From assembly GCF_001418135.1 (NCBI RefSeq), contig NZ_LIPQ01000061.1, positions 1 through 43,837 on the forward strand: a stretch of 43,837 nt of DNA, written 5' to 3'. Shown piece by piece: positions 27,351-35,916 of the stretch (position 1 is its first letter; the number at the start of each line of letters is the position of its first letter). The position numbers and the translations under genes are program-made. The notes beneath the pieces are model-generated. The model was not told the origin of the DNA and ran no database searches. It was given only the letters and a program-made list of their open reading frames with translations. This stretch comes from Streptomyces aureus (GTDB lineage: Bacteria > Actinomycetota > Actinomycetes > Streptomycetales > Streptomycetaceae).

Positions 27351-28202
27351 TTACAGGGACGCGATGACGCGGTCCGCCAGGATGTAGACGTTCTCGTCGT
27401 CCGCCTCGCCGTACGAGAAGGTGAGAGCGAAGGCGCCCGAGACGCCCGAGCCGCCGAGCAGCACCGGCGTGCGGCCGGAGCGCAGGGCGTCCGCGAGGCG
27501 CTCCGCGGTCTCGCGGTGCCCCGGGGTCATGCAGAGCGTCGTGCCGTCCGCGAAGACGTACACGTCGAGCGTGCCGAGCGGACCCGGACGCACGTCGGTC
27601 AGCGCGGTGGCGGTGTCGGCCAGCTCCTCCAGGCGCGCCACCGTCCGCTCGTGGTCGGTGACGACGGGGGTCTGCACCGGCACGAAGTCCGGGTGCGAGG
27701 GGTGCCGGCGGCGGGCCGCGGCCAGCTCGGCCGAGTCCTCCGGGTACTCCTCCAGGGCGTCGATCGATTCGAGCGGGTCCAGCGCGTCGGGGCCGTCGAG
27801 CGCGGCCGCCTCCGCCTCCATGGCCTCCAGGGCCATCGCCTCGAGGCCCACGAAGTCGGCCTGGCGCGGGACGAAGAAGGTGCCGTCGTCGACCGGGCCG
27901 CCGAGACCGCCCAGCAGGGACGGGGCGTCGGCCGCGTCCCGGGCCTCCTGCGCGGCCCAGAAGGCCCGCGCCTCGGCGAGCTCGCGCTCACGCTCCTCGG
28001 CCAGCGCCTCCGCGACCGCGGCCCGTATCTCGGCGGCGGGCGTGGCACGGGCCGCGGGAACGGTGACGCCGCGCCCGGCCGCCAGTTCGCTCCGCAGGTC
28101 GGTGACCTGCTTGCGGAGACCATGGACGGCGTGCAGGGCGGCAGCGCCCACGGCCGTGGCAGCGGCCGTGGTCAGCAGCAGGGCAAGAGGCATGGCGCTC
28201 AC
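27351..28202 (-). CDS. Conserved actinobacterial hypothetical protein, N-terminally membrane-anchored
   Basis: 283 residues, family not recognised. One N-terminal hydrophobic helix ([18 protein letters not shown]) is followed by a charged helix ([21 protein letters not shown]) likely to be a coiled coil. An acidic middle with [12 protein letters not shown] and a C-terminal mixed region containing [17 protein letters not shown] complete it. It is probably held at the inner membrane face with the bulk in the cytoplasm. GTG 28202 follows GGGAG by 7 nt; ATG 28193 is the alternative. No neighbour suggests a role. Confidence 0.78.
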   Translation of the reverse strand: MSAMPLALLLTTAAATAVGAAALHAVHGLRKQVTDLRSELAAGRGVTVPAARATPAAEIRAAVAEALAEERERELAEARAFWAAQEARDAADAPSLLGGLGGPVDDGTFFVPRQADFVGLEAMALEAMEAEAAALDGPDALDPLESIDALEEYPEDSAELAAARRRHPSHPDFVPVQTPVVTDHERTVARLEELADTATALTDVRPGPLGTLDVYVFADGTTLCMTPGHRETAERLADALRSGRTPVLLGGSGVSGAFALTFSYGEADDENVYILADRVIASL

Positions 28203-28515
28203 TGACGTACTCCCGATTCCGAGTCGATCCCCCGACTTCTACATCAGCTTGTCCTGGGGTGGGGCTCGCTGTCAGTGCATTACGTCACGAATTGGACAGG
28301 TATTTCTGCCAGGTGTTTAGTCCCGAAACGGTTCTGACCTGGGAAAACGAACTCCCCCGGGACGTAGGTCACATCCTGGGGGAGATTCGGTCACGGCTCG
28401 GACGCGGTGCGGTTGGAGCCCTCGGTACGAGGAGACGCGCCCCGGCGCACTCCCCGTCCGGCGACAGCCGCGCGGCCCCGGGGCTCGGCCCTGCGGCACG
28501 CGCCCGCTCTGTCGG
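28203..28515. other. 313-bp gap between minus-strand genes, lower GC, with one hairpin
   Basis: No gene is seen. The stretch 28275-28350 is clearly lower in GC than its surroundings and probably holds promoters. CTCCCCC (28352-28358) and GGGGGAG (28378-28384) form the ends of an imperfect hairpin that could terminate the thiolase transcript. Confidence 0.45.
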
Positions 28516-29736
28516 TCAGCTCAGCCGCTCGATCACCATCGCCATGCCCTGGCCGCCGCCGACGCACATGGTCTCCAGGCCGAACTGCTTGTCGTGGAAC
28601 TGGAGGCTGTTGATCAGCGTGCCGGTGATCCGGGCGCCGGTCATGCCGAAGGGGTGGCCGACGGCGATGGCGCCACCGTTGACGTTCACCTTGTCCAGGT
28701 CCAGGCCCAGGTCCTGGTAGGACGGGATCACCTGGGCCGCGAAGGCCTCGTTGATCTCGGCCAGGTCGATGTCGCCGATGGTCAGGCCGGCGCGCTTGAG
28801 GGCCTGCTTCGACGCCTCGACCGGGCCGAGGCCCATGATCTCGGGGGAGAGGCCGGAGACGCCGGTGGAGACGATGCGGGCGAGCGGGGTCAGGCCGAGC
28901 TCGCGGGCCTTCGTGTCCGACATGATGACGAGCGCGGCGGCGCCGTCGTTCAGCGGGCAGCAGTTGGCGGCGGTGACCAGGCCGTCGGGGCGGAAGACCG
29001 GCTTGAGGCCCTGCACGCCCTCCAGGGTGACACCGGCGCGCGGGCCGTCGTCCGCGGAGACGACGGTGCCGTCCGGGAGCGTCACCGGGGTGATCTCGCG
29101 CTCCCAGAAGCCGTTCTTGATGGCCTGCTCGGCGAGGTTCTGCGAGCGGACGCCGAACTCGTCCATCTCCTGGCGGCTGATGCCCTTGAGGCGGGCCAGG
29201 TTCTCCGCGGTCTGGCCCATGGCGATGTACGCGTCCGGGACGACGCCGTCCTCGCGCGGGTCGTGCCACGTGGAGCCCTCGGAGGCGGCGACCTCGGCGG
29301 TACGGGCCTCGGCCTCGGCGAAGAAGGGGTTGTGCGTGTCGGGCAGGGAGTCCGAGTTGCCCTTCACGAAGCGGGACACCATCTCGACACCGGCCGAGAT
29401 GAAGACGTCGCCCTCGCCGGCCTTGATCGCGTGCAGCGCCATGCGGGAGGTCTGCAGCGAGGAGGAGCAGTAGCGGGTGATGGTGCAGCCCGGCAGGTGG
29501 TCCATGCCCATCTGCACGGCCACGATGCGGCCCAGGTTGTTGCCCTGCTCGCCGCCGGGCAGACCGCAGCCCAGCATCAGGTCGTCGATGTCGCGCGGGT
29601 CGAGCTCCGGCACCTTGGCCAGGGCGGCCTTGACGATGGTCGCGGTGAGGTCGTCCGGCCGCAGGTCCTTGAGGGAGCCCTTGAAGGCCCGGCCGATGGG
29701 CGAGCGGGCGGTCGAGACGATCACGGCTTCGGGCAT
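28516..29736 (-). CDS. Thiolase (acetyl-CoA C-acyltransferase)
   Basis: 406 residues. It makes acetoacetyl-CoA or cleaves 3-ketoacyl-CoA. The nucleophilic Cys90 is in RYCSSSLQ, then NEAFAAQ, the catalytic His in [10 protein letters not shown] and the second Cys in CVGGGQG. All three catalytic residues are present and the length is standard. ATG 29736 is preferred over the adjoining GTG 29739, as GGAG lies 5 nt upstream. No other beta-oxidation gene is adjacent. A palindrome like those bound by TetR-type fatty-acid regulators lies about 100 bp upstream. Confidence 0.93.
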   Translation of the reverse strand: MPEAVIVSTARSPIGRAFKGSLKDLRPDDLTATIVKAALAKVPELDPRDIDDLMLGCGLPGGEQGNNLGRIVAVQMGMDHLPGCTITRYCSSSLQTSRMALHAIKAGEGDVFISAGVEMVSRFVKGNSDSLPDTHNPFFAEAEARTAEVAASEGSTWHDPREDGVVPDAYIAMGQTAENLARLKGISRQEMDEFGVRSQNLAEQAIKNGFWEREITPVTLPDGTVVSADDGPRAGVTLEGVQGLKPVFRPDGLVTAANCCPLNDGAAALVIMSDTKARELGLTPLARIVSTGVSGLSPEIMGLGPVEASKQALKRAGLTIGDIDLAEINEAFAAQVIPSYQDLGLDLDKVNVNGGAIAVGHPFGMTGARITGTLINSLQFHDKQFGLETMCVGGGQGMAMVIERLS

Positions 29737-29836
29737 CACGGCTCCATGAGGGTGCGGAGTGGGCGGACTGAAAGGGAAGTTACCCGTACGTACCGCATGG
29801 GGTCACCGGCCTGGGCATGTGATGCGGACCTCTTTT

Positions 29837-29852
29837 CTAAGCGAGCGCTCAG
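29837..29852. promoter_or_regulatory. Palindrome upstream of the thiolase gene (possible TetR-type operator)
   Basis: CTAAGCG-AG-CGCTCAG matches its own complement at 6 of 7 arm positions. Similar AAGCG-NN-CGCTT dyads occur before TetR regulators of acyl-CoA genes in actinobacteria. It also covers the stop codon of the SGNH hydrolase gene. Confidence 0.45.
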
Positions 29853-30874
29853 TTGGTGGAGGCGGGGGTCTCCGTGGCGCCCTCCCCCTGCGCCTCCGGC
29901 GACGCGTCCGCCGCGACCGGCAGACGCCGCCTGCGGCGGTGCTTCAGGAGGGCCCAGGGCGCGCGGGCGCCCGTGACCTCCGTGCCCGCCTCCTTCGCCG
30001 CCTCCGCGGCCGCCTTCGCGACCGGCAGCATGTTCTCCCGACGCGCCGGTTCCAGGCGGTCCGTCTCCGGCCACACCCCCAGCACCGCGCACATCGTCGG
30101 CAGCACGGCCATCGCCGCCGTCGCGTACCCCTCCGCCGAGGGGTGGAAGTTGTCCACCCCGAACATCTCGCGAGGGTTCGCCGCGAACTCGGGCCCCAGC
30201 AGGTCGCCCAGCGACACCGTCCGCCCGCCCTGCTCGATCACCACGATCGTCTGCGCCGCCGCCAGCTGCCGGGAGGCCCGCCGGGCCAGCCAGCGCAGCG
30301 GCTGGTAGACCGGCTCGATCGTCCCGAGGTCCGGGCAGGTCCCGACCACCACCTCCGCGCCGGCCGTCCGCAGCCGCCGGACCGCCGAGGCCAGGAGCCG
30401 TACCGACTCCGTCGGCGGCATCCGGTGCGTCACGTCGTTCGCGCCGATCATGATCACGCAGACGTCCGGCGGACCGAGCGGCTGGGCCAGCAGCAGCGAC
30501 ACCTGGCGCTCCAGGTCGTCCGAGCGGGCACCGGAGAGCGCCACGTTCCGCAGCACCACCGGCCGCTCCGCCACCGCCGCGAGCCCCGAGGCGAGCAGCG
30601 CGCCCGGCGTCTGGCCCGAGCGGCGGACCCCCTGGCCCGCCGCCGTGGAATCACCCAGAAGGGCCAGCCGCAGCGGGTCGTCCGTGCCGAACGCGCGGCC
30701 GTAGAGACCGTCCGCTCCCGGCGGGAGGGGGGCCGCGCCGCCGCCCACCGTCCGCTTCGCGATCTGCATCTCGGCCAGCAGGACGCCCACCGCCGCCACA
30801 CCCAGCAGCCCGATGCTCCCGCCGCCGTACGCCGCACCCGCCGCGATCCGCCGCGCCACCCTCGCCCTCGACAT
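29849..30874 (-). CDS. SGNH/GDSL-family hydrolase with N-terminal membrane anchor
   Basis: 341 residues. A basic start and a hydrophobic stretch (IGLLGVAAVGVLLAEM) form a signal anchor. The SGNH blocks follow: LLGDSTAAGQG with the nucleophilic Ser, a Gly in NVALSGARSDD, MIGANDVTH with the Asn, and DNFHPSAEGYA with the Asp-His pair. It is therefore an esterase or lipase acting outside the membrane. The C-terminal 50 residues are basic and low in complexity. ATG 30874 follows AAGGAGGTGA. It is divergent from cystathionine beta-synthase. Confidence 0.9.
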   Translation of the reverse strand: MSRARVARRIAAGAAYGGGSIGLLGVAAVGVLLAEMQIAKRTVGGGAAPLPPGADGLYGRAFGTDDPLRLALLGDSTAAGQGVRRSGQTPGALLASGLAAVAERPVVLRNVALSGARSDDLERQVSLLLAQPLGPPDVCVIMIGANDVTHRMPPTESVRLLASAVRRLRTAGAEVVVGTCPDLGTIEPVYQPLRWLARRASRQLAAAQTIVVIEQGGRTVSLGDLLGPEFAANPREMFGVDNFHPSAEGYATAAMAVLPTMCAVLGVWPETDRLEPARRENMLPVAKAAAEAAKEAGTEVTGARAPWALLKHRRRRRLPVAADASPEAQGEGATETPASTN

Positions 30875-30977
30875 GGGGCCGTCACCTCCTTCAAGCCGTT
30901 CAGGGACTAACTGCCCCGTAACCCGCTCCGACTACGCATACGCTGGCCACACCATTACGGAGACCCCGGAGATTACG

Positions 30978-32369
30978 GTGCAATTCCACGACTCGATGAT
31001 CAGCCTCGTCGGCAACACCCCGCTGGTGAAGCTCAACAGCGTCACAGCGGGCATTCAGGCGACCGTTCTGGCCAAGGTCGAGTACTTCAACCCCGGAGGC
31101 TCGGTCAAGGACCGGATCGCCCTGCGGATGATCGAGGCGGCCGAGCAGAGCGGTGAGCTCAAGCCCGGCGGAACCATCGTCGAGCCCACGTCCGGCAACA
31201 CCGGCGTCGGCCTGGCGATCGTGGCGCAGACGAAGGGCTACAAGTGCATCTTCGTCTGCCCCGACAAGGTGTCCCTCGACAAGATCAACGTACTGCGGGC
31301 GTACGGCGCCGAGGTCGTCGTCTGCCCCACCGCGGTCGACCCGGAGCACCCGGACTCGTACTACAACGTCTCGGACCGCCTCGTCCGTGAGACGCCCGGT
31401 GCCTGGAAGCCCGACCAGTACTCCAACCCGAACAACCCGCGCTCCCACTACGAGACCACCGGCCCCGAGCTCTGGGAGCAGACGGACGGGAAGATCACCC
31501 ACTTCGTCGCGGGCGTCGGCACCGGCGGCACCATTTCCGGCACCGGCAACTACCTCAAGGAGGCCAGCGGCGGCTCCGTGCAGGTCATCGGCGCCGACCC
31601 GGAGGGCTCGGTCTACTCGGGCGGCTCAGGTCGCCCGTACCTCGTCGAGGGCGTCGGCGAGGACTTCTGGCCGACCGCGTACGACCGGAACGTCACGGAC
31701 CGGATCGTCGCCGTGTCCGACAAGGACTCGTTCCAGATGACCCGCCGCCTCGCCAAGGAGGAGGGCCTCCTCGTCGGCGGCTCCTGCGGCATGGCCGTCG
31801 TGGCCGCGCTGGAGGTCGCCAGGGAGCTCGGCCCGGACGACGTCGTCGTCGTCCTGCTGCCGGACTCCGGCCGCGGCTACATGTCGAAGATCTTCAGTGA
31901 CGAGTGGATGGCCGACTACGGCTTCCTGGAGGACACCTCCACGGCCACCGTCGCCGACGTCCTGCGCCACAAGGAGGGCGGCACCATGCCCTCCCTCGTC
32001 CACATGCACCCGGACGAGACCGTCGGCCAGGCCATCGAGGTGCTCCGCGAGTACGGCGTCTCCCAGATGCCCATCGTGAAGCCCGGCGCCGGCCACCCCG
32101 ACGTGATGGCCGCGGAGGTCGTCGGTTCGGTCGTCGAGCGCGAGCTGCTCGACGCGCTCTTCGCCCAGCGCGCCTCCCTGGAGGACCCGCTGGAGCGCCA
32201 CATGAGCGCGCCGCTGCCGCAGGTCGGCTCCGGCGAGCCGGTCGCCGACCTGATGTCCGTCCTCGGCGAGGCCGCCGACGCGGCGATCGTCCTGGTCGAG
32301 GGCAAGCCGACCGGCGTCGTCAGCCGTCAGGACCTGCTGGCCTTCCTGGCCAACGGCGGCGCGAAGTAG
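30978..32369 (+). CDS. cbs: Cystathionine beta-synthase
   Basis: 463 residues. It condenses serine (or O-acetylserine in some members) with homocysteine to cystathionine in reverse transsulfuration. The PLP lysine is about Lys44 in GGSVKDRIA, the phosphate loop is GTGGTISGTG, and SGNTGVG binds the substrate carboxylate. Two CBS domains fill about 340-463 and would give the enzyme its regulatory module. The start is GTG 30978 with GGAG 6 nt upstream. No cystathionine gamma-lyase gene is adjacent. The first 330 residues alone would also fit a cysteine synthase. Confidence 0.92.
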   Translation: MQFHDSMISLVGNTPLVKLNSVTAGIQATVLAKVEYFNPGGSVKDRIALRMIEAAEQSGELKPGGTIVEPTSGNTGVGLAIVAQTKGYKCIFVCPDKVSLDKINVLRAYGAEVVVCPTAVDPEHPDSYYNVSDRLVRETPGAWKPDQYSNPNNPRSHYETTGPELWEQTDGKITHFVAGVGTGGTISGTGNYLKEASGGSVQVIGADPEGSVYSGGSGRPYLVEGVGEDFWPTAYDRNVTDRIVAVSDKDSFQMTRRLAKEEGLLVGGSCGMAVVAALEVARELGPDDVVVVLLPDSGRGYMSKIFSDEWMADYGFLEDTSTATVADVLRHKEGGTMPSLVHMHPDETVGQAIEVLREYGVSQMPIVKPGAGHPDVMAAEVVGSVVERELLDALFAQRASLEDPLERHMSAPLPQVGSGEPVADLMSVLGEAADAAIVLVEGKPTGVVSRQDLLAFLANGGAK

Positions 32370-32848
32370 TTACCCGGACGGGCGTGGTGGGTGCGGCGGG
32401 CGCGTTCGCGCAATCGGTACGAGCGCGACACGTACGCGCAGCACCCGCTTAACACGCGTCCGGCACATTGGTTGTCGTCGGCGTCACGGACTTCCGGAGC
32501 GGCTCCCGGACTCCTGACGACGCCGCGGACGCGGAGGCCGGCCCTGACCCGGGCCCGTGTCCTCGCGGGGACCGCCGTCGTCCCGCCCCCCGTTCCGGGG
32601 GTGCGGCGGTCCCCGCGCCGACTTCTTCCGGCTCTGCCGCGCTCCCGGTCGTGATGCCCGTCGGGCTCCCGGTCGTGATGCCTGTTGGGCCCTGCCGGGC
32701 TCCCTGTCGTCGTCTGCCGGGCTCCGTGTCGTGATGCCTGCCGGGCTCCGTGTCGTGATGCCTGCCGGGCTCCGTGTCGTGATGCCTGCCGGGCTCCGTG
32801 TCGTGATTCCCGGGCGGGCTTCCCTCTCGCACTTCTCTCCGGAGCAGC
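32370..32848. repeat. Intergenic region with a tandem array of 24-bp units
   Basis: No gene is seen between 32370 and 32910. From about 32640 to 32815 a 24-base unit with core GTCGTGATGCCTGCCGGGCT repeats: two degenerate copies, a disturbed stretch, then three nearly identical copies and one decayed copy ending GTGATTCCCGG. The unit is a multiple of three and the frame stays open into the RpiR gene, but there is no credible start or coding bias. It looks like recent local duplication. Confidence 0.8.
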
Positions 32849-32870
32849 CCCTGCATATCCTTATGCAGGG
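32849..32870. promoter_or_regulatory. Perfect operator-like palindrome before the RpiR gene
   Basis: CCCTGCATA-TCCT-TATGCAGGG has 9-bp perfect arms and an AT-rich centre, 41 bp before ATG 32911. Its place makes it a candidate for autoregulation by the RpiR protein. It would also form an RNA hairpin if transcribed. Confidence 0.6.
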
Positions 32871-32910
32871 CCCTTCGCGGGTGAATAGGCGAGAGAGAGG
32901 GGGCGGCGGC

Positions 32911-33756
32911 ATGAGCGACAGCCCGGCCGGTCGGCTGCAGGCGCTCTTCGAGGGGCACCGGCTGACGCCGACACAGCGGCGGATCGCCCACTGCATGGTG
33001 CGGCGCGCCGGTGACGTGCCCTTCCTGTCCAGCGTCGAGCTCGCCGAGCTCGCCGGGGTCAGCCAGCCCTCCGTCACCCGCTTCGCCGTCGCCCTGGGCT
33101 TCGACGGGTACCCGGCGCTCCGCCGCCATCTGCGCGAGGTCGCGCCCCCCGAGCCCGGCGCGGCAGAGGGGGAGGACGAGGAGCTCAACGAGTACCAGCA
33201 GGCCGTCCTCGCCGAGATCGAGAACCTCAAGCACCTCGCCGGCCTCCTCGCCGACCCCGCGCCCGTCGAGCGGGCCGGCCGGCTGCTCGCCCGCTCCCGC
33301 CCGCTGCCCGTGCTCGGCCTGCGGGCCGCCTCCTCACAGGCGCGTGGCTTCGCCTACTTCGCCGCCAAGGTGCACCCGGACGTCCGGCTCCTCGACGAGG
33401 CCGGCTCCATGCTCACGGACCGCGTCGACGCCGCCGTACGCGCCGGGGCCACGGCCCTGCTGTGCTTCGCGCTGCCCCGGCACCCGCGCGAGGTCGTCGA
33501 GGCCCTGGAGTACGCGCGTGCGGCCGGGCTCACGGTCGTCACCGTCGCCGAGTCGGCGTTCGCGCCCGTCGCCGCCCACAGCGACCTGCTCATCCCGGCC
33601 GCCGTCGGCACCGGGCTCGCCTTCGACACCGCCTGTGCGCCGATGATGCTCGGCCGGGTCCTCCTGGAGGCCATGGCCGACGAACTCCCGGACGCGCAGG
33701 CGCGCCTGGAGGAGTTCGACACGAAGGCGGCGGCGCGGGGCCTGTTCGTCGAATAG
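32911..33756 (+). CDS. MurR/RpiR-family transcriptional regulator
   Basis: 281 residues. The N-terminal HTH_6 domain covers about 1-78 (LTPTQRRIAHCMVRR, SVELAELAGVSQPSVTRFAVALGFDGY). A SIS sugar-phosphate-binding domain follows at about 125-250 (RPLPVLGLRAASSQARGFAYF, TALLCFALPRHPREVVEAL). Such regulators usually respond to phosphosugars. ATG 32911 follows a GAGAGAGAGG run. It is convergent with the roadblock genes and about 4 kb from the hut operon, so control of hut is possible but not shown. Confidence 0.92.
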   Translation: MSDSPAGRLQALFEGHRLTPTQRRIAHCMVRRAGDVPFLSSVELAELAGVSQPSVTRFAVALGFDGYPALRRHLREVAPPEPGAAEGEDEELNEYQQAVLAEIENLKHLAGLLADPAPVERAGRLLARSRPLPVLGLRAASSQARGFAYFAAKVHPDVRLLDEAGSMLTDRVDAAVRAGATALLCFALPRHPREVVEALEYARAAGLTVVTVAESAFAPVAAHSDLLIPAAVGTGLAFDTACAPMMLGRVLLEAMADELPDAQARLEEFDTKAAARGLFVE

Positions 33757-33780
33757 GCTCCCGCGCCCGCGAAGGCCGGG

Positions 33781-34152
33781 TCAGACGTCCAGCTCGGCCT
33801 CGATCTTCTTCAGCTGGTGGCGGGCCATCGCCAGGTTCGCCCGGTCCTTGTCCAGGGCGAGGTACAGGAACAGGCCGTTCTTGCCCTGTCCCTTGAGCAG
33901 CCGGATCATGTGGTACTGCCGGCCGAGGGTGATGAGGATGTCCTCGATCTCGTCGCCGAGGCCGAGCATCTCCATCGTCCGGACCTTGGCCCGGACGACG
34001 TCGGTGTTGCCGGCCGCGGCCATGTTGAGGTCGAGGTCCTTGCCGCCGCCGATCGTGCCGAGTGCCATGCCGCTCGTGTAGTCGACGAGGGCCGCGCCGA
34101 TGGCGCCTTCGATGGAGGCAGCTTCCTTGAGGGAGGTCTCGGTGTTCGTCAT
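33781..34152 (-). CDS. Roadblock/LC7-like protein (C)
   Basis: 123 residues. The pattern IEGAIGAALVDYTSGMALGTIGGG followed by a helix and QYHMIRLL, then GLFLYLALDKDRANLAMARHQL, fits the alpha-beta roadblock fold. It is a clear paralogue of the gene at 35487-35879, which shares GA-GA-LVD-TSG-ALGT and the LD-D--NLA-AR end. Roadblock proteins act as regulators or partners of small GTPases. ATG 34152 has AAGGAAG about 9 nt upstream. It is separated from the next gene upstream by a GTGGTGC repeat region. Confidence 0.72.
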   Translation of the reverse strand: MTNTETSLKEAASIEGAIGAALVDYTSGMALGTIGGGKDLDLNMAAAGNTDVVRAKVRTMEMLGLGDEIEDILITLGRQYHMIRLLKGQGKNGLFLYLALDKDRANLAMARHQLKKIEAELDV

Positions 34153-34189
34153 GGGTGTGCACTTCCTTCTCGTGTACGTGTCTTCTACG

Positions 34190-34258
34190 TGGTGCGTGGT
34201 GCTCGTTCTGTGGTGCTCGTGGTGCGTGGTGCGTGGTGCTCGTGGTGCGTGGTGCGGT
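34190..34258. repeat. Short tandem repeat (GTGGTGC)n upstream of roadblock gene C
   Basis: GTGGTGC or GTGGTGCTC occurs about eight times in this 109-bp gap. On the transcribed strand it becomes GCACCAC repeats in the leader of gene C, ending about 30 nt before its Shine-Dalgarno. Copy number may vary between strains. Confidence 0.8.
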
Positions 34259-34261
34259 GCG

Positions 34262-34654
34262 TCAGTTCAGGTCTCTGCGCTCCAGCGCTCCGTCGACGAG
34301 TTCGCCTATCCGGACGCTGGACCTGCGGGCCTCCAGGTGGAGCCGCCCGACGTTGATCCGGGGCTCGGCGAGCAGCGTCAGGACGGCCGAGCCGCCCGCC
34401 GCGTACGTCGCCACGTAGCCGTTCTCGCCGCGTACCAGCAGCTCCCGGAACCGGCCCTGGCCGGTGCTGTCGGTCAGCCGCTGGCCGACGCCGAGCGCCG
34501 CCGCGGTCAGCGCGGCCACGCTCTCCGCCTCGCCGTCCACGGTGTCGTGGGCCAGGACGAGCCCGTCGGCACTGGCCGCGAGCGCGCCGGTCAGCTGGGG
34601 CAGCCGGGCCCGCAGCCGTCTGAGCTCGCCGAGGACCTCGGCTTCTGCGGTCAT
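34262..34654 (-). CDS. Roadblock/LC7-domain protein (B)
   Basis: 130 residues. It begins TAEAEVLGELRRLRARLPQL, followed by the roadblock opening GALAASADGLVLAHDT, helix ESVAALTAAALGVGQRL, and the strands RELLVRGENGYVATYAAG and AVLTLLAEPRINVGRL. This is the conservon-type roadblock (CvnB-like) pattern. ATG 34654 has AAGGAA 7 nt upstream. An in-frame ATG at 34696 overlaps the stop of the PATAN gene (TGATG) and would add 14 basic residues, so coupling is possible. No GTPase or kinase gene adjoins it. Confidence 0.8.
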   Translation of the reverse strand: MTAEAEVLGELRRLRARLPQLTGALAASADGLVLAHDTVDGEAESVAALTAAALGVGQRLTDSTGQGRFRELLVRGENGYVATYAAGGSAVLTLLAEPRINVGRLHLEARRSSVRIGELVDGALERRDLN

Positions 34655-34695
34655 GAGCTGTTTCCTTTCGGCGCGCAGGCGCAGGGCACGCCTCA

Positions 34696-35490
34696 TCACA
34701 GGTGTGCCTCCAGGGCGTCACGGAGCCGGCGCAGCAGGGCGATGTCGGGATCGGCCACCGGCAGGGCCGGTAACAGGGCAGGCAAGGGCGGTGGCAGCGG
34801 TGCGGGGGTGGGGTCGAGCGGCGTCTCGACGAGCCCGGCGGCCGCGAGCCGCCGGACGTCGAGGAGGGTGTGGAAGGCGGGGCGGCCGAGTATCAGGGCC
34901 AGCTCCGCCGGGGTCCGGTGTCCGTCCGCGGCGGCGAGCAGGGCCCGCTGGCGCGCCCCCACGGTCTGTCCAGGGGCGGCGCGGCGCGGCACGACCGGGG
35001 AGCTGTCCACGGCGGCGTACGGCCAGACGGCGTCGAGGAGTTCGCGGCGGCGTACCGTCTCGCGCTCCACGGCCTCGGCCGACACCGGCCGCACCGTCCC
35101 GAACCAGTGCCCGACCCCGTACCGGAAGCGGGTCGGTCCGCTGGTGGGGGAGAGGGCGAAGAAGGCCGCGTCGAAGACGGCGCCGAGGTGGCAGATCTCC
35201 AGCTCGCCGTCGTGGAGCCGGCCGCTGTCGACGAGGAAGCGGCCGACGGCGCGGTGGGCCCCGGCCCGGTCGACGGCCTCGTCCCAGCCCTCGCGGGGCA
35301 GCCGTCCGCCGGTGGTGAGGAGGACGTCGACGCCGGGGGCTGCGGGGCTCTCGGCGTGCACGACGCGGCCGTCGACGAGGTAGAGGGTGCCGTGGTCGCG
35401 GAGCAGGGCACCGGTGGCCTTCTCGGCGGCGAGCCGGACCAGCATCGGGGAGACGGGGGTGGCGACCGCGGTCGCTGCGGGGCCGCTCAT
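34696..35490 (-). CDS. DUF4388/PATAN-like protein
   Basis: 264 residues. The N-terminal half looks like the PATAN/DUF4388 fold: ATGALLRDHGTLYLVDGRVVHAES, then LLTTGGRLPREGW and AVGRFLVDSGRLHDGELEICHLGAVFDAAFFAL. A middle section (ARQRALLAAADGHRTPAELALILGR) resembles a winged helix. The tail has a Pro/Leu-rich linker and a final charged helix. PATAN proteins occur with two-component and roadblock systems. Its ATG overlaps the stop of the gene upstream (ATGA), so the two are coupled. Function unknown. Confidence 0.68.
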   Translation of the reverse strand: MSGPAATAVATPVSPMLVRLAAEKATGALLRDHGTLYLVDGRVVHAESPAAPGVDVLLTTGGRLPREGWDEAVDRAGAHRAVGRFLVDSGRLHDGELEICHLGAVFDAAFFALSPTSGPTRFRYGVGHWFGTVRPVSAEAVERETVRRRELLDAVWPYAAVDSSPVVPRRAAPGQTVGARQRALLAAADGHRTPAELALILGRPAFHTLLDVRRLAAAGLVETPLDPTPAPLPPPLPALLPALPVADPDIALLRRLRDALEAHL

Positions 35491-35879
35491 CCCAGGACCA
35501 GCCGTTCGGCGAGGTCGCGGAGGCGGATCCGGGCGAGGGCGAGGTTGCCGGTGTCGCGGTCGAGCCAGAGGTGGAGGAAGACGCTGCTGTCGAAGGACGT
35601 CTCGACGAAGCGCAGGACGTGGTAGCCGGCGCGGGTGGTGACGATCAGGTCCTCGACGGGCGGTTCGTCGCCGGGGTCCTCCCCGGCGGCCGCGAACGAG
35701 TCGAACTCGGCGGCGGCGCGGGCGAGTTCGGCGGTCTCGGCGGCCGTGGTCTCATGGTCGCCGACCGGTGAGTCACCTGCCGTCCCGAGGGCGAGCCCGC
35801 TGGTCCAGTCGACCAGGGAGGCCCCGCGAGCGCCCGGCAGGGCCATGGCCTCGATAAGGCACTCGTCGATTCCGGGCAC
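35487..35879 (-). CDS. Roadblock/LC7-like protein (A), first gene of the run
   Basis: 130 residues, paralogous to roadblock gene C: ALPGARGASLVDWTSGLALGTAG at the start, and HLWLDRDTGNLALARIRLRDL at the end. The middle holds a long acidic insert (about 40-75) absent from gene C. It is followed by a strand with YHVLRFVETSFDSSVFLHL. GTG 35879 has GGGAGG about 10 nt upstream. It overlaps the PATAN gene by 4 nt and opens the four-gene minus-strand run. Confidence 0.7.
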   Translation of the reverse strand: MPGIDECLIEAMALPGARGASLVDWTSGLALGTAGDSPVGDHETTAAETAELARAAAEFDSFAAAGEDPGDEPPVEDLIVTTRAGYHVLRFVETSFDSSVFLHLWLDRDTGNLALARIRLRDLAERLVLG

Positions 35880-35916
35880 GCGGATTCCCCTCCCGATGCG
35901 GCGTGCGAACGTGCGG

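Noticed and set aside
28259..28720. Plus-strand frame containing [22 protein letters not shown]
   Set aside because: The text looks protein-like, but third-position G+C is low, there is no ribosome site, and it runs into the thiolase gene in antisense. More likely promoter DNA of lower GC.
32640..32815. CRISPR array
   Set aside because: The units are contiguous with no unique spacers, so this is a plain tandem repeat, and no cas genes are near.
32557..32910. N-terminal extension of the RpiR gene through the 24-bp repeats
   Set aside because: The frame is open, but coding bias is lacking, and the normal HTH_6 domain begins right after ATG 32911.
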